From: Mycobacterium sp.
Lineage (GTDB): Bacteria; Actinomycetota; Actinomycetes; Mycobacteriales; Mycobacteriaceae
NCBI GenBank assembly: GCA_016197405.1
Contig: JACPVR010000004.1
Span: forward strand, 248,001-312,000
DNA: 64,000 nt
Direction: 5' to 3'
The position numbers and the translations under genes are program-made. Below the pieces are notes generated by a model, which had not been told where the DNA came from, did not search any database, and was given only the letters and a program-made list of their open reading frames with translations. Shown here in pieces: positions 48,895-57,775 of this stretch. The stretch's first letter is position 1. The number at the start of each line of letters is the position of its first letter.

Positions 48895-49600
48895 GCAGCG
48901 CTGTGGTGTCGGCGCCGCCGTTGACGGCGCGCGCCAGATCGACGAGGCGCTGGTTGGTCCGTCGCGCATGTGCCCGCATCAGCTGGAATGCCTGATCCGG
49001 ATCCAGCCGACCGCGCTCGGACAGCACCCCTTTTGCCTGCTCTATCTGTATCCGTGAGCCCAGCGCTTCGCGAAGCTCCACGTTGACCCGCTCGATGCGC
49101 CGGATCATCCGTTGTTGGCGCAGCACCAGGCTGGTCAGGTCGGCGAATGCCTGGGCAGCGTGCACCGGGTCGGTGGCCAGCCTGCCCCCGTCACGCCGGA
49201 ACAGATTGACGGCCCCGAAGCGCTCCTCGCGAATCTGGAGCGGGACCGCATGCACCGACCGAAAGCCCAGCTCGAATGCGCGCGACTCGAACGGCGGCGC
49301 TGACGGAGTTTGCCGGGCCAGATCCTCGATGACCGATACCCGGCCGGTGCGGTAGGCGGTGACACCGGAGCCGGCGTCGGTGTCGATCTGGAGTTGTTCG
49401 AGTTCATGTATCTCGGGATCGCTCGACGCCGAGACCGAGAGCGCACCGTCAGGATCGGCGACGAGCACACTGGCGCCCTCTACCGGCAGAAGATGCATCA
49501 GATGTCGCACCAATGAGCGTGTGATCTCACCCACATCCGCGACCGCCAACGTCCCCGCGAATCCGGTAAGTGCGCGAACTAATGCCTCGTACTGGGTCAT
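48881..49600 (-). CDS. GAF-ANTAR regulator
   Basis: A 239-residue cytoplasmic protein. A GAF sensor domain (about 20-170) is followed by an ANTAR RNA-binding domain (about 180-235) with the usual ending QIEQAKGVLSERGRLDPDQAFQLMRAHA. ANTAR proteins act as antiterminators at dual-hairpin RNAs. The ligand of the GAF domain is unknown. ATG 49600 is the only good start. A second GAF-ANTAR gene lies 65 bases upstream on the same strand, and there is no histidine kinase next to them. Confidence 0.88.
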   Translation of the reverse strand: MTQYEALVRALTGFAGTLAVADVGEITRSLVRHLMHLLPVEGASVLVADPDGALSVSASSDPEIHELEQLQIDTDAGSGVTAYRTGRVSVIEDLARQTPSAPPFESRAFELGFRSVHAVPLQIREERFGAVNLFRRDGGRLATDPVHAAQAFADLTSLVLRQQRMIRRIERVNVELREALGSRIQIEQAKGVLSERGRLDPDQAFQLMRAHARRTNQRLVDLARAVNGGADTTALLSPG

Positions 49601-49665
49601 CCCCCTGAATCCTCTCCTTCAGCAACTATGACACACAGTCACAGGTGCTTGCCAGAGTCTTTACG

Positions 49666-50397
49666 TCAGGAGGCCTCGAAACGCAGTCGACGGAAGACCA
49701 CATCGTGTGCCACGGCGTCCAGCGGCCGGCCGCTGGCAAACGCGTGCGCCTGCAGTCTGGCGTACGCCTCGCGCGCGCCCACGCCCAGTTGCACGACCAA
49801 CATCCCGGTCGCCTGGTGAACTTCTCGAGTGGGTAGTGGTTGGTTCCACCATTCGGTCAAAGGCGCGACGAGCCGGCCAGAACGTCCCGCGGCCAGCAAC
49901 ATAGCTGTCACCACTTCGGCAACTTGCACCGCATCGGACATCTCGCGACCTGTCAGCGGTATCGGGGAGGAACGGTAGAGATCGAGTACACCTACGCGAA
50001 CTGCGCCGAGCTGAAGCGGCAAAGCCCAGATGGACTCGGGGGACTGGTCGTCGAGTTCTCGGACGAACAGCGGCCAGCGATCCGCCTCCTCGCCTGGCGC
50101 TAATGCCACAACCGGTTCGCCGGTATTGAACGCGTCGACCGCCGGGCCCTGTCCCAGGGTGATCTGGCTCCATTCCAGACGTTCGGCCACGGCATCGCTG
50201 GCCGATAAAAACTCAAGGCCGAATTCGTCGCTGTGGACCGAGATTCCGGACCGCTCAATTGGTAGCCCGGTCACGCACGCTCGGCACAAGCGCAAAGGCG
50301 TAGCGGCATCTTCGGGCAGTGGTTGCATCGCTTTGATGAACCTGGCCTGTGCGTGGTGGTTATCGCCGGGATTCATCGGTCCGGTTGCTTGGCTCAC
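49666..50397 (-). CDS. GAF-ANTAR regulator (second copy)
   Basis: A 243-residue protein with a GAF domain (about 30-165) and a C-terminal ANTAR-like domain (about 185-240, REVHQATGMLVVQLGVGARE, RLQAHAFASGRPLDAVA). It is a diverged paralogue of the downstream gene: the ANTAR part is more degenerate. GTG 50397 is the longest start; ATG 50376 (residue 8) is an alternative. It is the first gene of the minus-strand pair, divergent from the LuxR unit. Confidence 0.82.
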   Translation of the reverse strand: MSQATGPMNPGDNHHAQARFIKAMQPLPEDAATPLRLCRACVTGLPIERSGISVHSDEFGLEFLSASDAVAERLEWSQITLGQGPAVDAFNTGEPVVALAPGEEADRWPLFVRELDDQSPESIWALPLQLGAVRVGVLDLYRSSPIPLTGREMSDAVQVAEVVTAMLLAAGRSGRLVAPLTEWWNQPLPTREVHQATGMLVVQLGVGAREAYARLQAHAFASGRPLDAVAHDVVFRRLRFEAS

Positions 50398-50764
50398 ACC
50401 ACGGCCTCGTATTCAAAATGTCTGTCCGACAACTCATTTGAAGACAATCGCATACTTCCATCTTCTTCGCCTCGCGATACCAACGGTTCGCTACCGCTCG
50501 CTGGAGGGGGGTTCGACGGGGCCGTCGACGAGCGCTCGGGGCGACGGTGCCGAATGCGCCGAAAATTGAACAGAATCCATAAACGTGTAAACCTAGCAAC
50601 GAAGTAAATATTCGCTGAAACTGCAACTTGACGTCAGATCCCAATTGCGGACGCGATCGACGTAAATTATCGTACTAGTCATCTGCCGCTCTAGACCCTG
50701 GTAGCAGCACGGTTCTTAGACCGTGACAAACAGATGGCTTTTCGCTTATCCCAGGGGGTTGGGT
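50398..50764. other. 367-base divergent region without a supported gene
   Basis: The sequence between the GAF-ANTAR and LuxR units is AT-richer than its surroundings. It contains the palindrome at 50708-50725 and probably divergent promoters. A 94-codon minus-strand frame crosses it, but its codon pattern is poor and I do not call it. Confidence 0.6.
50708..50725. promoter_or_regulatory. Palindrome in the leader of the LuxR unit
   Basis: CACGGTTCTTAGACCGTG has perfect 6-bp arms around TCTTAG. It lies 40 bases before the upstream small ORF, in the expected 5' leader. It could be an operator or an RNA hairpin; its hexaloop does not have the A1/G4 pattern of ANTAR targets. Confidence 0.4.
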
Positions 50765-50869
50765 ATGTCGAACAACACAAAAAAGTTTGCCAGCGTTCAC
50801 TTGGCGCAGCTTGTGGGGGATTTCTATGATCGCCAGTTCTTGGACGTCGAACGGGTTCTTACGCCATGA
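50765..50869 (+). CDS. 34-residue small ORF overlapping the LuxR regulator
   Basis: ATG 50765 to TGA 50869 encodes 34 residues with a mixed hydrophobic/charged sequence starting MSNNTKKFASVHLAQL. AGGGGG at 50753-50758 is a good ribosome site six bases upstream. The TGA overlaps the ATG of the regulator (ATGA), so translation of the two is likely coupled. No family recognised; it may be a leader peptide rather than a functional protein. Confidence 0.5.
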   Translation: MSNNTKKFASVHLAQLVGDFYDRQFLDVERVLTP

Positions 50870-51738
50870 AGGCCTACGGTTCGGTCGCGCGTATGCCTAT
50901 CGGTCCAGATCTGGTGGCCGCTGACACCAGCCGGAATCAGGCGGCAGACCCTGCGTATTGGCAGTCGGCCGGTCGTGGACTTGCCGATACTCGCAGCCCG
51001 AGCGATGGCAGTGCCAAGCAGCTCGCGCAGTTGGGAACCGACGCCGCTGCCGTTGCACCGGCCCCTGGTGTCGAGCGTCCCGCCTTCCCGAGTGCCCGCA
51101 TCCTCATCATCGACGATTGCACGCTCTCGCGGGACAACCTTGCAGGTGCCTTGCGGGAGAACGGTCAATCGGTGAGCGTGGCCTGGGATCTTCCGTCGCT
51201 GCTGCGGGTTGATCAGGGTTTGCGGCCAGATGTCGTGCTACTCAACGTGACAACCCGGGACAGCGGAATGCTGGTGGGGGCGGCACTCGAGATCGACCCG
51301 AATGTGCGGGTCGTTGCCATGGGGGTCTCCGAGGACGACGAGTCGGTGATCGTCGCCTGTGCCGAGGCGGGTGTGGCCGGCTATCACACCCGTTTCCAAT
51401 CCTTCGAAGACTTGCTCGACCTGATCGGCAAAGTCGTTGCGGGCGAGACGTTGTGTTCGCCGAGAGTCTCGGCGATCCTGCTGCGCAGGCTGTCGTCACT
51501 GGCGTCCCAGCGGCAGCCTGGAACGAAAGAACTAGTTCTCACCACGCGCGAGGCCCAGATCCTCGGAATGCTGAAAATGGGTATGTCCAACCGAGAGATC
51601 GCGGCTCAGCTGTGCATCGCGGTCCATACCGTCAAAAACCATGTTCACAGCGTGTTGTCGAAGCTCGGTGTGAACAGCAGGGCGGAGGCTGCCGCGCTTT
51701 CCAGCAGCGTGCGTTACACCCTGCGGGGGACCGGGTGA
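50866..51738 (+). CDS. LuxR/NarL-type response regulator with degenerate receiver
   Basis: A 290-residue transcription factor. An unusual N-terminal extension of about 75 residues rich in Ala/Gly/Asp precedes a receiver-like domain (about 77-195) and a LuxR helix-turn-helix (about 225-285, LTTREAQILGMLKMGMSNRE). The acidic pair IIDDC is kept, but the phosphoacceptor position is Asn127 (VVLLNVTT) and the switch Lys is replaced in YHTRFQ. It should therefore not be controlled by Asp phosphorylation. It overlaps a small upstream ORF, and lies between GAF-ANTAR genes and the polysaccharide cluster, which it may control. Confidence 0.85.
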   Translation: MKAYGSVARMPIGPDLVAADTSRNQAADPAYWQSAGRGLADTRSPSDGSAKQLAQLGTDAAAVAPAPGVERPAFPSARILIIDDCTLSRDNLAGALRENGQSVSVAWDLPSLLRVDQGLRPDVVLLNVTTRDSGMLVGAALEIDPNVRVVAMGVSEDDESVIVACAEAGVAGYHTRFQSFEDLLDLIGKVVAGETLCSPRVSAILLRRLSSLASQRQPGTKELVLTTREAQILGMLKMGMSNREIAAQLCIAVHTVKNHVHSVLSKLGVNSRAEAAALSSSVRYTLRGTG

Positions 51739-51747
51739 ACTAGACCG

Positions 51748-51768
51748 GGACCAATCCAAAGTTGGTCC
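51748..51768 (+). terminator. Hairpin after the LuxR regulator
   Basis: GGACCAA and TTGGTCC (7-bp perfect arms) with a 7-base loop, ten bases after the stop. It lacks a U-tract, as in many mycobacterial terminators. Confidence 0.5.
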
Positions 51769-51846
51769 TAACGGTCCATATACGCGAACCCGCGTGGGCC
51801 GGATAGTGATCTCGTGGGTCGGGGATTAGCGAGTAAGTCAAGCAGC

Positions 51847-51891
51847 ACAGCACAATTCATGCTGTCAGCACACACTGCCGGTCCGGCAGTG
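51847..51891. promoter_or_regulatory. Two inverted repeats upstream of the GlmS paralogue
   Basis: ACAGCA/TGCTGT (51847-51865, 7-base spacer) is followed by CACTGCCG/CGGCAGTG (51873-51891, 3-base spacer). They lie 93-137 bases before the start in the 245-base intergenic region and could be operator sites or leader hairpins of the polysaccharide operon. Confidence 0.4.
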
Positions 51892-51983
51892 CGGGTCGAT
51901 GATCCGCAGCGTCCGGACCGGCCGTCACCCGACATCGGTCGCGGCCGGGTAGGGTCCGCCGGCGGTACATCGGCCGGTTGGTG

Positions 51984-53771
51984 ATGTGCGGCATCGTTGC
52001 CTGCCGCACGGCGGGCCCGGCGCTGGACTATCTGCGTCCGGCATTGAAGCGGTTGGGGCACCGGGGATACGACTCCGCTGGAATCGCGGTGCAGACCGCA
52101 GCTGGCGACGTCGTCCGGTTCCGCACCACTGGCCGGATCGCCGAGCTGGAACGGATGTTGGACATGTGGTCCGGACCCCAGCTGGGCAACGTCGGCATCG
52201 GACACACCCGGTGGGCCACCCACGGTGCGGTGACCGAGGAGAACGCGCATCCGCACCGGGACTGCACGGGGCGCATCAGCCTGGTGCACAACGGGGTCGT
52301 GGAAAACGCTGTCGGGCTCAGGTATTCGCTGGCAGCATCCGGGCACGAACTGATGACGGTCGTCGACAGTGAACTGCTCTGCCACCTCATCGAGGATCAC
52401 CTGCGGCTTTGCGACGATCTGTTCGCCGCGGTGCAGTCGGCGATGAGCGAGGTAACAGGCTCGTGGGCCTTGGCGGCAATGGATCAGCAGACCGGACGGG
52501 TTGTCGTCGCGGCCCATCGATCGCCATTGCTCGTGGCGCGTTCCCCACAAGGCGACTTCGCCAGCAGTGACATCACCGCGATCGCGGACTGGACCGACGA
52601 GTACTGGGTGCTCGAAGACGGCGACGTGGTGGAGTTGTCTCGGCCTGAGCATTGGTCGCGCAGTGGGATCGTCGCCGATCCGCCGGCGGCGTTCCCGCAC
52701 GTGTGGAACGGCGAGACCACCGGACTCGACGGTTACACCGACTTCATGGCCAAAGAGATCGACGAGCAGCCCGAGCGGGTGGGCGCTCTGGTCGACGCGA
52801 TGGCCGCGTCGATAGTCGACGGATCATTGTGGAGCGACTACGGAATCGCCCCATTCGAACGGGTGCACATCGTTGCGTGCGGCAGTTCGTACAACGCCGG
52901 CATGGTCATCGCGAACATGTTCCGCCGTCTTGGCGGCGTGCCGGTGCGATGCACGGTGGCCAGCGAGATCGCCGAGGAAGTTGCCGAAGCGAACACCCTG
53001 TGCCTGGCCATCAGCCAGTCCGGAGAGATCGCCGATGTGCTGCGCGCCGTCGACGCTCCCGCGGTTTACGCAGCACCACTGCTGGCGATGACCGATAACC
53101 GCCACTCTGCCCTGGCGCGCCGGGCGAACGCCGTGATGGGGTGTGGTTCCGGCGCCGAGATCGGCGTCACTGCCACCAAGACCTTTGTTTGCCAAGTTGT
53201 TTCGGGCGCCGCCTTGGTGATCTCGGCGCTCGTCGCAGCGGGGGGCCTGTCCCGGCGGGGTGCGGGACAGCTCGTCGATGACCTGCGCCGGTTGCCGGAT
53301 CAGCTGCTCGAAGCGATCGCCAAGGCCAAATGCGTCATGCCGTCGTTGGGCGAGGAGTTTGCGATCGCAGACGGTCTGGTGTTCGCCGCCAGGGGGTCCG
53401 GTCTTCCGTACGCCGCCGAAGGCGCGCTCAAGGTGAACGAACTCACCTATCAGTGGGCCCAGCACTTTCCTGCCGGGGAGATCAAGCACGGCCCGATGGC
53501 ATTGATCGACCGTGAGACGCCGGTGGTGGTGGTCGAGAGCGGCGAGCCGCGGCTGACGCTCAACATCGACGAGATACGGGCCCGCGGCGGTCGAATCGTC
53601 AATATCGGTGGCAGATGCGGTGCTGTGCCACTGGCAGACAGCGCGCACGTGCCCTGGGGGCCGCTACCGGCAGCTCCGGCCCTTCAGATTCTCGCGCGGT
53701 CGATCGCGTTGGCCCGTCACAACGACGTCGACAAACCACGGCATCTCGCCAAAGCAGTGACGGTCGACTAG
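51984..53771 (+). CDS. Glucosamine-6-phosphate synthase (GlmS) paralogue
   Basis: A 595-residue isomerising glutamine:fructose-6-phosphate aminotransferase. The start must be ATG 51984, because Cys2 (MCGIVACR) is the catalytic N-terminal nucleophile once Met is removed; the longer frame would bury it. A glutaminase domain (1-220, with GHTRWATHG) is followed by two SIS sugar-isomerase domains (about 270-410 and 440-590, with VACGSSYNAGM and AGEIKHGPMALID). It makes GlcN-6-P for amino sugar precursors. Being the first gene of the polysaccharide cluster suggests a dedicated second copy, with the housekeeping glmS elsewhere. Confidence 0.9.
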   Translation: MCGIVACRTAGPALDYLRPALKRLGHRGYDSAGIAVQTAAGDVVRFRTTGRIAELERMLDMWSGPQLGNVGIGHTRWATHGAVTEENAHPHRDCTGRISLVHNGVVENAVGLRYSLAASGHELMTVVDSELLCHLIEDHLRLCDDLFAAVQSAMSEVTGSWALAAMDQQTGRVVVAAHRSPLLVARSPQGDFASSDITAIADWTDEYWVLEDGDVVELSRPEHWSRSGIVADPPAAFPHVWNGETTGLDGYTDFMAKEIDEQPERVGALVDAMAASIVDGSLWSDYGIAPFERVHIVACGSSYNAGMVIANMFRRLGGVPVRCTVASEIAEEVAEANTLCLAISQSGEIADVLRAVDAPAVYAAPLLAMTDNRHSALARRANAVMGCGSGAEIGVTATKTFVCQVVSGAALVISALVAAGGLSRRGAGQLVDDLRRLPDQLLEAIAKAKCVMPSLGEEFAIADGLVFAARGSGLPYAAEGALKVNELTYQWAQHFPAGEIKHGPMALIDRETPVVVVESGEPRLTLNIDEIRARGGRIVNIGGRCGAVPLADSAHVPWGPLPAAPALQILARSIALARHNDVDKPRHLAKAVTVD

Positions 53772-53794
53772 CGATCGATCTGGGGGGTTTGAAA

Positions 53795-55327
53795 TTGAGT
53801 ACAGAAGTCGAGCCGATTGCCGAGAAAGAGTTTGCGGCAACAGGGTTTATCCGAGCAGTCAACCCGGTCGGGACAACAGCCGTCGGGCAGGTGCGTGAGC
53901 GCGCCAGGTGGCAACGACGATACGCCGCAAATCTGCGATTGACCGACACCCTGGTGGTGGCGGCCGCGGTTGCGGCAGCGCAGTATCTGCGGTTCGGAAC
54001 GGTGACGACGGCCACCACCGACTACGCCGGAATCCTGCCTACGGCGTTCTCGATCGCCCTGACCGCGCTGTGGTTGGTATTCCTCGTCGCGTTCCGCACC
54101 CGGTCCCCGAGATTCATCGGAGCGGGCATCGAGGAGTACCGCCGTGTCATCGCCGCGTCATTGTGGATGTTCCTGCTGCTGGCGGTCGCAGAGTTGCTGT
54201 TGAAACTCGAGCTGTCGCGCGGCTACCTGGTGGTCGCATTCGGTCTCGGCATCAGCGGATTGCTTTTGAGTCGACTGATGTGGCGCAAATATGCTGTGCG
54301 ACAACATCGCAACGGTCGATTCCAGACTGCGGTACTCGCGATCGGCGAGCTCGATGCGGTTGCGCACTTCGCCGCAGAGGTGGTCGCCGACGTCGAATCC
54401 GGCTACCGGCTGGTCGGCGCATGCGTCCTCGGCGCGGACGGCCTCCGCGGCGACCACCTGACTGTCGACGACGTCAGGATCCCCATAGTCGGCGGGGAGG
54501 GCCACGCTTTGCGGGCGATCCACAGCCTCGGCGCCGACACGGTCGTGATCGCAGGTGCCGGACGACTCGGCTGCCACGACATCCGCCGATTGAGCTGGCA
54601 GCTCGAGCCCATCGGGGTCGACCTGCTGATGGCGCCGGGGGTGATGGACGTCGCCGCTTCCCGTCTCACGGTCCGGCCGATCGGCGGAATGCCGCTGCTG
54701 TCGGTCGGCAAACCGCAGTATCGTGGAGCGAAGCGATCCGTGAAACGTGCCTTCGACGTGTGCTTTTCGGCGTTTGCGCTGGTGCTCGCGATGCCAGTTC
54801 TGCTGCTCGCGGCACTGGCGATCAAACTGACCAGCCGCGGACCGGTGCTGTACACAGCCGAGCGCATCGGCATCGACGGCACACCATTTGCGATGTTCAA
54901 ACTGCGCACCATGGTCGAGGACGCAGATCAGCAGCTTGCGGCTCTACTCGATCGAAACGAGAGCGACGGAGTACTTTTCAAGATCCGCGACGACCCGCGT
55001 ATCACTCCTGTCGGTCGCATTCTGCGCAAGTACAGCATCGACGAGTTGCCGCAGTTGGTGAACGTCCTCCGGGGGGAGATGAGCATCGTCGGTCCTCGGC
55101 CGCCGTTGAAGCGCGAGGTCGATTCCTACGACAGCGACGTGCAACGACGGCTACTGGTCAGGCCGGGCATAACCGGCCTCTGGCAGGTCAGCGGCAGAGC
55201 AGATCTGCTGTGGGACAAAGCGGTTCGTTTGGACCTTTCATACGTCGACAACTGGTCGATGGTCGGCGACATCGTGATCATCGCCAAGACGGTGCAGGCG
55301 GTTTACAAGAGCAGGGGGGCCTACTGA
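53795..55327 (+). CDS. Exopolysaccharide polyprenyl glycosylphosphotransferase
   Basis: A 510-residue membrane protein that starts a lipid-linked glycan by moving a sugar-1-phosphate to undecaprenyl phosphate. Four or so N-terminal helices (about 45-185), a CoA-binding-like Rossmann domain (about 190-320) and a C-terminal catalytic domain follow. The latter keeps [26 protein letters not shown] (DE dyad) and [14 protein letters not shown] 53795 has GGGGGG at 53782-53787. It follows the GlmS gene by 23 bases and is paralogous to the next large gene. Confidence 0.87.
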   Translation: MSTEVEPIAEKEFAATGFIRAVNPVGTTAVGQVRERARWQRRYAANLRLTDTLVVAAAVAAAQYLRFGTVTTATTDYAGILPTAFSIALTALWLVFLVAFRTRSPRFIGAGIEEYRRVIAASLWMFLLLAVAELLLKLELSRGYLVVAFGLGISGLLLSRLMWRKYAVRQHRNGRFQTAVLAIGELDAVAHFAAEVVADVESGYRLVGACVLGADGLRGDHLTVDDVRIPIVGGEGHALRAIHSLGADTVVIAGAGRLGCHDIRRLSWQLEPIGVDLLMAPGVMDVAASRLTVRPIGGMPLLSVGKPQYRGAKRSVKRAFDVCFSAFALVLAMPVLLLAALAIKLTSRGPVLYTAERIGIDGTPFAMFKLRTMVEDADQQLAALLDRNESDGVLFKIRDDPRITPVGRILRKYSIDELPQLVNVLRGEMSIVGPRPPLKREVDSYDSDVQRRLLVRPGITGLWQVSGRADLLWDKAVRLDLSYVDNWSMVGDIVIIAKTVQAVYKSRGAY

Positions 55328-55413
55328 TGGAATACGTTTCGGGGGAATGCCGTTCGTTGTCGCGGACGGAGCAGAGATCGATCCGGGATAGCCGGCGACA
55401 CGATGACAATTGA
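55327..55413 (+). CDS. 28-residue candidate small ORF bridging the two transferases
   Basis: ATG 55327 overlaps the stop of the first transferase (TGATG) and the frame ends at TGA 55413, eleven bases into the second transferase gene. It could keep ribosomes on the message between the two genes. The product (28 residues, rich in Arg/Ser) resembles no family. Confidence 0.25.
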   Translation: MEYVSGECRSLSRTEQRSIRDSRRHDDN

Positions 55414-57775
55414 CACCCATCCTGATTCTGATGTTGCGGGGGCAGGCGGATCGGCGACCCAACTGCCCGGCGGAACAACGGCGGGATCATCACCCGGTAA
55501 CGCAGAGCGGCTCAACGGTGTGGTTCGGCGCTCGAAATGGCAACGCAGCTATGCCGCCAAGCTGCGGGTCACCGACTCGCTGGTGGTGGTCGGCGCGATC
55601 CTTCTCGCACAGTATGTCCGATTCGGTGGACCGCTCAACGCCGCCGGCTACCCGCACCACTTCGTCCTGGTTTTCTCGCTGTTGTTCGCACTCGGCTGGC
55701 TTTTTGCCCTGACGGCCTTTCACACCCGCTCGGCCAGGCTGGTCGGCACGGGCGTCGAAGAGTATCGCCGCGTGGTGGCGGCCTCGTTCTGGACATTCGG
55801 TGCGATCGCCATCGTCACCCTGCTGTTCAAGGCTGACATCGCTCGCGGCTATCTCGCGGTTGCGCTACCGGTCGGCACGGTCAGCCTGGTGCTGAGCAGG
55901 TGGGCATGGCAGACCGCCGTCGCGCGTAAGCGGGTGGCCGGGGGCTGCCGGACCGCAGTGCTGGCCTTCGGAGAAGAACACGCGGTGGCCGACCTGGCCG
56001 GTGAGCTGACCAGGAACAGCGCGGACGGTTATGAAGTGGTCGGTGTGGGGATGCCCGGTTACGGACCACCGCGCGGCGAGTATCTCACCGTCAACGGTCG
56101 GCAGGTCCCGATTGTCGGCGGCGAATCCGACATGCTCGCGGCGATTCGCACGTGCGATGCCGACACCGTCGCCATCGCCGGGACCGAACATTTCGGCATG
56201 CGGGGTATCCGCCGGCTGATCTGGGACCTCGAACCACTCGGCGTGGATCTGGTGGTGTCCACCGGCGTCATGGACGTCGCACTGTCACGCCTCGTGATGC
56301 GGCCGACTGCCGGACTACCACTGCTGCACATCGAGAAGCCGCAATACCGCGGCGCGAAGCGGTTCGGCAAGAACGCCTTCGACGTGTGCTTCGCGGTTGC
56401 GGCCCTGTGCCTGACGTGGCCGGTCCTGGCTGTGAGCGCGGTAGCGATCAAATTGACCAGTCGAGGGCCGATTTTCGAGCCCGTACCCCGGATCGGCATG
56501 GACGGCGAACCGTTCTCGATGCTCAAGCTGAGGACCACGGTCGTCGACCGTGAGCCACGTCCGGATCTCTCGCTGCTTTCGGCAATCGACACCGACGGAA
56601 ACACCCACCCGGTCGATGACGGGCCGGCCGTCACGCCGGTCGGTCGTTTCCTCCAGAGATTCAGCATCGATGAACTGCCGCAGTTCATCAACGTGCTCAA
56701 GCGCGAGATGAGCGTCGTGGGGCCGCGTCCGCCACTGCGTCAGGAGGTCGAGGCCTATGACGTGGAGGTGCTACGCCGGCTGCTGGTTCGGCCCGGTATC
56801 ACCGGGCTCTGGCAGGTCAGTGGGCGCGCGGGGTTGAGCTGGACGGAGTCGGTCCGGCTCGATCTGGCCTACGTCGACAACTGGTCGATGACCAGTGACG
56901 TGATGATCGTGATCAAGACCGGCAAGGCGGTCTTCCAGCGCGTTCAGGATCGCGATGGCACCGGTATCCGCTTGGGGGACAAAAGGGCACAGGACTTCGT
57001 GGAGTTGCATCGGCGGATCTGCTGTATCGGCGACGAGGTCGCCCATGCCGGACTGTTGCACGAGCTGCAGAATCCGGCCGGGCCATTCGTGGTCTCGTTC
57101 GTCAACGCGAACGCGGCGAACCTGGTGTGGCGCAATCCTGAACTGTTCGACAGCCTGTTGCGCTCGGATCTGTTGCTGCGCGACGGTATCGGGGTGCAGT
57201 TCGGTCTGATGGCCTTCGGCCGGCCGAGCGGGCTGAACATGAACGGAACCGATCTCATTCCGCAGATCGCCGGCGCATACACCGGTCGCCGGGTGGCGCT
57301 GTTCGGTACGTGTGCGCCGTGGCTCGACCGCGCATCGGAGAAGCTGGAAGCCAGCGGTGTGTCGGTCGTGGCCTCCCATCACGGCTTCGATCCGCCCCAA
57401 AGGTATTTGGATCTGGCCGCACAGACCGAACCGGATCTCATCATCCTGGCGATGGGTATGCCGAAGCAGGAGATCATCGCGGCACGGATGCGCGATGAGC
57501 TGACTCACCCGGTGCTGATCGTCAACGGTGGTGCGATCCTGGACTTCCTCGGCGGCAAGGTGTCCCGTGCGCCGCGGTTCATGACCAACTCCGGTACCGA
57601 GTGGCTTTACCGGTTGCTGCTGGAACCGCGGCGACTGGCACGCCGGTACGTCATCGGTATCCCGGAGTTCTTCGCACACATCGCGCGGGCGCGCCTGGCA
57701 TTGCGCCATGTGTCGTGCTCCTCTGCGAATTCGGAACCTCTTGTGCCGCTGGCCGGGCAGGGGTCACCCACATGA
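55403..57775 (+). CDS. Fused polyprenyl glycosylphosphotransferase and WecG/TagA-type glycosyltransferase
   Basis: A 790-residue two-part enzyme. Residues about 30-525 are paralogous to the preceding transferase (membrane helices, Rossmann part, catalytic domain with FSIDELPQF and MSVVGPRPP). Two motifs are altered: LRTT for RTM, and VDDGPAVTPVGR for [10 protein letters not shown]. Residues about 545-770 are a WecG/TagA/CpsF glycosyltransferase with LLRDGIGVQFG, NGTDLIPQIAG, MGMPKQE and KVSRAPRFMTNSG, followed by EWLYRLLLEPRRLARRYV. It would load the first and second sugars of a lipid-linked unit in one chain. It ends ATGA into the next gene. Confidence 0.87.
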   Translation: MTIDTHPDSDVAGAGGSATQLPGGTTAGSSPGNAERLNGVVRRSKWQRSYAAKLRVTDSLVVVGAILLAQYVRFGGPLNAAGYPHHFVLVFSLLFALGWLFALTAFHTRSARLVGTGVEEYRRVVAASFWTFGAIAIVTLLFKADIARGYLAVALPVGTVSLVLSRWAWQTAVARKRVAGGCRTAVLAFGEEHAVADLAGELTRNSADGYEVVGVGMPGYGPPRGEYLTVNGRQVPIVGGESDMLAAIRTCDADTVAIAGTEHFGMRGIRRLIWDLEPLGVDLVVSTGVMDVALSRLVMRPTAGLPLLHIEKPQYRGAKRFGKNAFDVCFAVAALCLTWPVLAVSAVAIKLTSRGPIFEPVPRIGMDGEPFSMLKLRTTVVDREPRPDLSLLSAIDTDGNTHPVDDGPAVTPVGRFLQRFSIDELPQFINVLKREMSVVGPRPPLRQEVEAYDVEVLRRLLVRPGITGLWQVSGRAGLSWTESVRLDLAYVDNWSMTSDVMIVIKTGKAVFQRVQDRDGTGIRLGDKRAQDFVELHRRICCIGDEVAHAGLLHELQNPAGPFVVSFVNANAANLVWRNPELFDSLLRSDLLLRDGIGVQFGLMAFGRPSGLNMNGTDLIPQIAGAYTGRRVALFGTCAPWLDRASEKLEASGVSVVASHHGFDPPQRYLDLAAQTEPDLIILAMGMPKQEIIAARMRDELTHPVLIVNGGAILDFLGGKVSRAPRFMTNSGTEWLYRLLLEPRRLARRYVIGIPEFFAHIARARLALRHVSCSSANSEPLVPLAGQGSPT

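Noticed and set aside
50360..50644. 94-residue minus-strand frame in the GAF-ANTAR/LuxR gap
   Set aside because: Ends within the GAF-ANTAR gene, has no ribosome site and no recognisable domain.
50708..50725. ANTAR target hairpin
   Set aside because: The hexaloop is TCTTAG and lacks the A1/G4 bases expected; kept only as a palindrome.
51739..51983. glmS ribozyme or riboswitch
   Set aside because: The inverted repeats are short and do not show the pseudoknot core; no self-cleavage motif recognised.
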